DNA of 64,000 nt from Streptomyces tirandamycinicus (lineage in GTDB: Bacteria; Actinomycetota; Actinomycetes; Streptomycetales; Streptomycetaceae). The notes beneath the pieces were generated by a model. It did no database searches and had not been told where the DNA came from. It saw only the letters and a list, made by a program, of their open reading frames with translations. Position numbers and translations under genes: made by a program. Shown here in pieces: positions 59,539-64,000 of this stretch (position 1 is the stretch's first letter; each line of letters begins with the position of its first letter). The stretch covers positions 7,174,531 through 7,238,530 of the forward strand of contig NZ_CP029188.1 of NCBI RefSeq assembly GCF_003097515.1, written 5' to 3'.

Positions 59539-60542
59539 CGGGCGACGGTCAGCTCGATGATCGCCGACGGGCCGGCCGGGTGGACCGCTGCGACGTCGAG
59601 ACCGGCCGCAGCCGCGAGCGCGGAGAACTCGGCGACGCCGCGTTCCTTCGCGCCGTAGACGCAGAGCATGCGCAGGTCCATTCCGGTGTGCGGGGCGTCC
59701 CCGGTGGCGCCGATGGACTCGATCACCAGGACCGAGCCGCCCTCGCCCGCGGCTTCGGCGCAGCGCCGCAGGATCGCGACCGCGGACTCGTCGTCCCAGT
59801 CGTGCAGGACCAGCGAGAGCACATAGCCGCCGGCGCCCGCGGGCAGCGGGTCGAAGAAGCTTCCGGCCACCGCGTCGGCGCGCTCCCCCAGCCCGGACGC
59901 GGCGAACCGCTCCTTGGCGGCCTGCGCTGCGTCGGGAAGATCCACGACCGTGCCGCGCAGCGCCGGGTTGGCCGCCAGCAGCGAGGCCAGCAGGGAGCCG
60001 TCCCCGCCGCCGACGTCGACGACATGGCCGAGCGCCGCCCAGTCGAAACCGGCGACCACACCCGGCGCCCGCACCGCCACGTCCTCGCCCAGCAGCTTGT
60101 TGAAAGAGGCGGCGCGGCCGGGCTCCGCGGTCAGGTCCTCCCAGTACTCGCGCCCGTAGCGCACCGGGAAGGCCGCCTCCCCCGTGCGGACGCTGTGCAG
60201 CAGCTCGACGAAGGACAGTTCGCCGCGGCCGGCGCCCTCGATGTCGAACCAGGCGCGGATCCCGGCGGGGTGGTCCTCCCGCAGCGGCTCGCCCAGCGGC
60301 GTGAGCGCGTAGCGCCCGGCGTCGTCGCGCACCAGCACGCCCCGGACCGCGAGGTAGCGCAGCAGCCTGTCCAGTGCCCCGGGGTGCGCGCCGACGGTCT
60401 CGGCCAGTTCCGGCGCGGTGCGGCGGCCCGCGTCGAGGTGGTCGGCGATGCGCAGGGTCGCCGCCACCCGTACGGCCATCGGAGTGCCCAGGCTCGCCAT
60501 GGACCACAGCTTGGCGGCCGAACCGCCCTCGTCGCTCAACAC
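59535..60542 (-). CDS. SAM-dependent O-methyltransferase
   Basis: A 335-residue enzyme of the plant-caffeate/DmpM-like family: N-terminal winged-helix dimerisation domain, then VVDVGGGDGSLLASLL (SAM site, about residue 170) and LSLVLHDWDDESA with the catalytic His. Start GTG 60542 follows GGGAGGA; the longer upstream reading has no support. It methylates a phenol, most likely the one introduced by the P450 gene it overlaps. Confidence 0.9.
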   Translation of the reverse strand: MLSDEGGSAAKLWSMASLGTPMAVRVAATLRIADHLDAGRRTAPELAETVGAHPGALDRLLRYLAVRGVLVRDDAGRYALTPLGEPLREDHPAGIRAWFDIEGAGRGELSFVELLHSVRTGEAAFPVRYGREYWEDLTAEPGRAASFNKLLGEDVAVRAPGVVAGFDWAALGHVVDVGGGDGSLLASLLAANPALRGTVVDLPDAAQAAKERFAASGLGERADAVAGSFFDPLPAGAGGYVLSLVLHDWDDESAVAILRRCAEAAGEGGSVLVIESIGATGDAPHTGMDLRMLCVYGAKERGVAEFSALAAAAGLDVAAVHPAGPSAIIELTVAR

Positions 60543-60588
60543 GGCATGTCCTCCCTTGTCGGCGGGCGTCCGTCGGCCCGTGCCCCTC

Positions 60589-60629
60589 ATCGTCGCGGAC
60601 GGACGTGGAGCGGCCATCTCCCCTATTGC
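60589..60629 (-). promoter_or_regulatory. Cluster motif plus -10 for the O-methyltransferase/P450 operon
   Basis: Transcribed direction: GCAATAGGGGAGATGG (60629-60614), 19 bp, then GACGAT (60594-60589). The last base differs from the consensus C. Confidence 0.6.
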
Positions 60630-60712
60630 GCTGCTGACTCGGGGCCCGGGAACGACGGGGCGCCGCCGTCCCCGGCCTTGCGGGGGCGGCGGCGCCGGCG
60701 GGTGACGGGTGG

Positions 60713-62818
60713 TCACACGTTCTCGAGCTCACGCTCCTCCGCGCGCGCGGACGCCTTCGGTTCCCGGGCCGCGAGCTCCTTGGACAGGGCGCCCGGCGCC
60801 CAGAAGCGCGGGCCGATGTCGAGTGCGAGCGCCGGCACCAGGACCGTGCGGACCAGGAAGGTGTCGATCAGGATGCCGATGCAGACGACGAAGCCCATCT
60901 GGGCCATGGCCACCAGCGGCAGCCCGGCGAAGACCGCGAAGGTCGCGGCCAGCACCAGACCGGCCGAGGTGATCACGCCGCCGGTGCTGCTCAGCCCGAT
61001 CAGGACGCCCCGGTCGTGACCGTGCACGGCCGCCTCCTCCTTCACGCGGTGCATGAGGAAGATGTTGTAGTCGATGCCGAGCGCGACGAGGAAGACGAAG
61101 CCCAGCAGCGGGATCGTCCAGTCGACGCCGGGGTATCCCATGACGTTCTCGAAGATCAGGTTCGAGGCGCCGAGTGCGGCGAAGTACGACACGACGACCG
61201 TCGCCAGCAGGACCAGCGGGGCGACCAGCGACTTCAGCAGCCAGACCAGGACCAGCAGGACGACGAGCAGGACGAGCGGGACCACCACCTTCAGGTCGCG
61301 CGCGGTGGCGGTCTCCTTGTCCAGGGCCTGGGCGGCCGTGCCGCCGACGGGTCCGTCGATCTTCTCGCGCAGGGCCTCGACGGTGCTCTTGGCCGCCTCG
61401 CTGTCGGGCTCTCCCGCCAGGACGGCGGCCAGCTGGGTGAGCTCGCCGTCCGCAGTGCGGGCGGCGGTGGTGACCTCGACGACGCCCTTCGTGCCCTGGG
61501 CGGCCCGGGTGGCCTCGTCCGCGTCCGCCGTCTTCACGATGATCGTCGCCGGGTCGGCGGCGCCCGAGGGGAAGTGCGCCGAGAGCTTCTCCTGGGCGAC
61601 GACCGACTCCGGCTTGGTCTGGAACCAGTCGGTCTGGCTCAGGCCCATGTCGAGGCCGAGCGCGCACAGGGCCAGGGCGCCGGTGGCCGCCAGCGACGCG
61701 ATCCACGAGCGGCGCGGCCGGGCCGCGACGCTCTTGCCGACGCGCTCCCAGATCGGGCGCGACGCACGGGGGGCCGCGCCGTGGCGCGGCACCAGCGGCC
61801 AGAACACCCAGCGGCCCGCGATCACCAGCAGCGCCGGCAGGATCGTGACCATCGCGAGGAAGCCGAACGCGACACCGATCACGCCGACCAGGCCCATGGA
61901 CCGGGAGGAGTTGATGTCGGCGAAGCCGAGGCAGGCCAGGCCGACCGCGACGGTCCCCGCGGAGGCGAGGATCGCGGAGCCGGAGCGGCGCAGGGCCGCC
62001 TTCATCGCCTCGTGACGGTCCTCCAGGCGGTGCAGTTCCTCGCGGTAGCGGGCGATGAGCAGCAGCGCGTAGTCGGTCCCGACACCGAAGACGAGCACCA
62101 TCAGGACGCCCGAGCTCTGCGGGTCCACCTGCAGGCCCGCGTACTTGGCGAACAGGTAGGTGCCCGCCTGGGTCAGCACCGAGGCGAAGGCGACGGCGAG
62201 GGCGGGGAAGAGCCACAGCACGGGGCTGCGGTAGGTGAGCAGGAGCAGCACGACCACGATGAAGCCGGTGGCCATCATCAGCGTGCCGTCGAGGTGGCCG
62301 AACACGGTGAACGCGTCGGCGATGGACGCCGCGGGGCCGCCGACCTGGGTGTCGAGCCCCGGCGGCGCCTGGGCGTCCGCGATGCCGCGGAGCTCTTCGA
62401 TCCTGTCGGCGACCTCGGCCTGCTCGTCGTTGAGCAGCGGCACGACCACCATGAGGGCCTTGCGGTCCTTCGACTCGACCGCCGGCGACACCTGCTCGCC
62501 CTGGGCGGCGACCTTCGCGAAGGCGGCGCGGTCGGCCTCGACCTCGCTGCGGACCCGGTCGTCGAGGGTGCCCTCGGTGCTGTAGACGACGACGGCCGGA
62601 GCCAGCTCGTCGGTGCGGAACTTCTCCAGTTCCGTGTTGACCAGGGCCGACTCGGCGCCCCGCGGCAGGAAGGCGTTGGCGCTGGTGTCCTGGACCTCGC
62701 CGAGCTTGCCGGCCAGCGCGCCGAAAGCCATCACCGCGATGAGCCAGGTCGCGAGGACCAGCCATTTTCCGCGACGGCCGCCGGGCACGGCGGCACATCG
62801 CTCGAGCCTTGCTCGCAT
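60713..62818 (-). CDS. MMPL/RND-family transporter
   Basis: A 701-residue protein with about 12 helices in two repeats, each with a large periplasmic-side loop after helix 1 (residues 40-170 and 390-520). The paired GVGTDYALLLIARYREE and LGIDYNIFLMHRVKEE segments after helices 4 and 10 carry the proton-relay Asp-Tyr typical of MmpL proteins. AAGGAG lies upstream of ATG 62818. Likely exports the chromophore or a lipid-like intermediate. Confidence 0.92.
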   Translation of the reverse strand: MRARLERCAAVPGGRRGKWLVLATWLIAVMAFGALAGKLGEVQDTSANAFLPRGAESALVNTELEKFRTDELAPAVVVYSTEGTLDDRVRSEVEADRAAFAKVAAQGEQVSPAVESKDRKALMVVVPLLNDEQAEVADRIEELRGIADAQAPPGLDTQVGGPAASIADAFTVFGHLDGTLMMATGFIVVVLLLLTYRSPVLWLFPALAVAFASVLTQAGTYLFAKYAGLQVDPQSSGVLMVLVFGVGTDYALLLIARYREELHRLEDRHEAMKAALRRSGSAILASAGTVAVGLACLGFADINSSRSMGLVGVIGVAFGFLAMVTILPALLVIAGRWVFWPLVPRHGAAPRASRPIWERVGKSVAARPRRSWIASLAATGALALCALGLDMGLSQTDWFQTKPESVVAQEKLSAHFPSGAADPATIIVKTADADEATRAAQGTKGVVEVTTAARTADGELTQLAAVLAGEPDSEAAKSTVEALREKIDGPVGGTAAQALDKETATARDLKVVVPLVLLVVLLVLVWLLKSLVAPLVLLATVVVSYFAALGASNLIFENVMGYPGVDWTIPLLGFVFLVALGIDYNIFLMHRVKEEAAVHGHDRGVLIGLSSTGGVITSAGLVLAATFAVFAGLPLVAMAQMGFVVCIGILIDTFLVRTVLVPALALDIGPRFWAPGALSKELAAREPKASARAEERELENV

Positions 62819-62881
62819 GGGTTCTCCTTCAGGGGACGTGCCGCGGCCTCGCGCGGAGCGGCCGCGCGGCGGGGACGGTCC

Positions 62882-62922
62882 ATCGTCCCGAGTGTTCATC
62901 CGCGGGGCATCTTCGGAATTGC
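62882..62922 (-). promoter_or_regulatory. Cluster motif plus -10 for the MMPL transporter
   Basis: Transcribed direction: GCAATTCCGAAGATGC (62922-62907), 19 bp, then GACGAT (62887-62882). A further half-copy GCAATCCC is immediately upstream. Confidence 0.7.
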
Positions 62923-63031
62923 GGGATTGCGGGATCGCGGACGCGGGACAGCGCCCGTGGAGCCCCACTCCCCGGGCGCTGCCGCGCGTTCCTCCGGCGT
63001 GCCCGGCCGTCTTCCGGCCGGGCGGCGCGGG

Positions 63032-63820
63032 TCAGCCGGCGAAGAAGTCCTTCAGCCGGGGCGCGAGGACGGCCGGGTCGACGGCGATGCCCTGGCCGGC
63101 CAGGGTGTGGCGCTGGGCACCCGGAATCGCCTCCGCGGTGGCCTTCGCCGACGCCTGCAGCCACGCGTCGGCCTCGCCGCCGTGGACCACGTACACCGGC
63201 ACCGAGAGGGAACCCAGTTCCTCGGACGGCAGGGCGAAGTCCTGGCCCAGGATCGTGGTGTCGTAGGGCAGCGTGTGGGCCAGGGCCTCCAGCCCCGCCC
63301 AGAACGGGGCGTGCTTCATCCCGGCGACCGCCTCGGCCGGTGCGCCCATGCCCTCGACCATGAAGCACTCGACGGCCTCGCCGCGGCGGTCCGAGGCGCT
63401 GAGCTCGGCGAGCTTCTCGGTGAAGCCGGCCGGCGGGCGCGGGCCGGTCTCGTCGACGACGAACGGCGGGTCGTAGAGGGCGACCTGGGTGATGCCGAGA
63501 CCGGCGGCGGCGGCCTTCAGCGCCAGGGCGCCACCGGCCGACAGGCCGAACACCCTGGCGGAGCCGCCGGCTTCGGCGATGAGCGCCGCGAGGTCCTCGA
63601 TCTCCCGCTCCACGGCGTACTCGGCCGCGTCGCCGCTGTCCCCGCGGCCGCGGCGGTCGTAGTTGAAGACGGTGAAGTGGGGGGCCAGTTCCCCGGCCAG
63701 CTGCGTCATGGTCGGATGCGCGCGCTCGCTGAAGGAACCGCCCACCAGGATGAGCGGTTCGCCCTCGCCCGAGCGGTCGTAGGCGATCGTTGTGCCGTCA
63801 GCGGACTGGACCGTGTTCAT
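63032..63820 (-). CDS. Alpha/beta-hydrolase, catalytic His possibly lost
   Basis: A 262-residue protein: oxyanion region LVGGSFSERAH, YDRRGRGDSGD, nucleophile Ser in FGLSAGGALALK (about residue 97), and an Asp-bearing VVHGGEAD. Where relatives carry the catalytic His (GQTHxV near the end) this sequence has GQGIAVDP. The enzyme may be inactive as a hydrolase or use another His (the preceding RHTLAG). AGGAGA precedes ATG 63820. Confidence 0.85.
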   Translation of the reverse strand: MNTVQSADGTTIAYDRSGEGEPLILVGGSFSERAHPTMTQLAGELAPHFTVFNYDRRGRGDSGDAAEYAVEREIEDLAALIAEAGGSARVFGLSAGGALALKAAAAGLGITQVALYDPPFVVDETGPRPPAGFTEKLAELSASDRRGEAVECFMVEGMGAPAEAVAGMKHAPFWAGLEALAHTLPYDTTILGQDFALPSEELGSLSVPVYVVHGGEADAWLQASAKATAEAIPGAQRHTLAGQGIAVDPAVLAPRLKDFFAG

Positions 63821-63880
63821 TGTTCTCCTGAGACTCGAGGCCGGCGTGCGCAACCGGATGTCCGGTGGTGTGACCCGTCC

Positions 63881-63922
63881 AGCCTGCGTACCGCGCAGGG
63901 GCCGGCGCATCTTCGGAATTGC
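63881..63922 (-). promoter_or_regulatory. Cluster motif plus -10 for the alpha/beta-hydrolase
   Basis: Transcribed direction: GCAATTCCGAAGATGC (63922-63907), identical to the MMPL site, 20 bp, then CAGGCT (63886-63881). The rest to the window end (63923-64000) shows nothing. Confidence 0.65.
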
Positions 63923-64000
63923 TCAGTCCGGACTGCGGGCAGGCGGAGCCCCGGAGGCCGTCGGGCCCCCGGGCTCCGGTCCCGTGGAGGATGCGCCGGT

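Overview
The window is high-GC DNA with codon usage, short or overlapping intergenic junctions (ATGA and GTGA stop/start overlaps) and gene families typical of Streptomyces. I read it as most of a secondary-metabolite cluster of the nine-membered enediyne chromoprotein type, split into two halves by about 7.6 kb of decayed mobile DNA. The cluster runs off the right edge, and neither an enediyne PKS nor a pathway activator lies inside the window. The enediyne assignment rests on accessory genes, chiefly a neocarzinostatin/macromomycin-family apoprotein (41746-42192) and a 539-residue SgcC4-like tyrosine 2,3-aminomutase (38189-39808).

Left half (1-24.9 kb). It starts with the 5' end of metK, an MFS exporter and a 4-oxalocrotonate-tautomerase-like protein. 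A tight plus-strand operon (2.3-12.2 kb) follows: Fe(II)/2OG dioxygenase, HpcH/HpaI aldolase, cysteine-synthase-fold enzyme, glutamine-dependent asparagine synthetase homologue, PrpF-fold isomerase, acyl-CoA dehydrogenase, dihydroorotase/allantoinase-type amidohydrolase, and a FAD monooxygenase fused in frame to an FMN reductase. A minus-strand set (12.9-17.5 kb) encodes an AMP-dependent ligase, a ThDP enzyme and an unusual aldehyde dehydrogenase. A plus-strand set (17.8-24.9 kb) encodes a double-GNAT protein, three ATP-grasp ligases, a serine acetyltransferase and a second cysteine-synthase-like enzyme. Together they suggest O-acetylserine-based assembly of a beta-substituted alanine and its coupling by ATP-grasp amide ligases. 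The product is unknown to me.

Mobile island (24.9-32.5 kb). It holds remnants of IS110-, IS256- and Tn3-family transposases (truncated or frameshifted), a second short Tn3 fragment, and four small or hypothetical genes.

Right half (32.6-64 kb). An MFS pump is divergent from an operon of P450, FkbO/Hyg5-type chorismatase, aryl-CoA ligase and tyrosine aminomutase. Next come a drug-efflux MFS, the apoprotein, a flavin oxidoreductase, a methyltransferase, an epoxide hydrolase and a solute-binding protein. A TetR/YciI/Old Yellow Enzyme module with two clear operators follows. The region 51.8-60.5 kb looks like a C-1027-type benzoxazolinate pathway: TrpE-like and TrpG-like subunits (2-amino-2-deoxyisochorismate synthase), a SgcG-like iron-sulfur flavoprotein, two PaaK/F390-synthetase-type ligases, a P450 and an O-methyltransferase. 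An MMPL transporter and an alpha/beta hydrolase close the window.

The main new observation is a 16-bp sequence, GCA-N6-S-R-AGATGC (one site ends in G). It occurs at ten promoters in both halves (17.6, 41.6 twice, 45.4, 45.6, 53.4, 57.9, 60.6, 62.9 and 63.9 kb). Each copy is oriented with its gene and 19-20 bp upstream of a plausible -10 hexamer. It ties both halves into one regulon and looks like the operator of a pathway activator encoded elsewhere.
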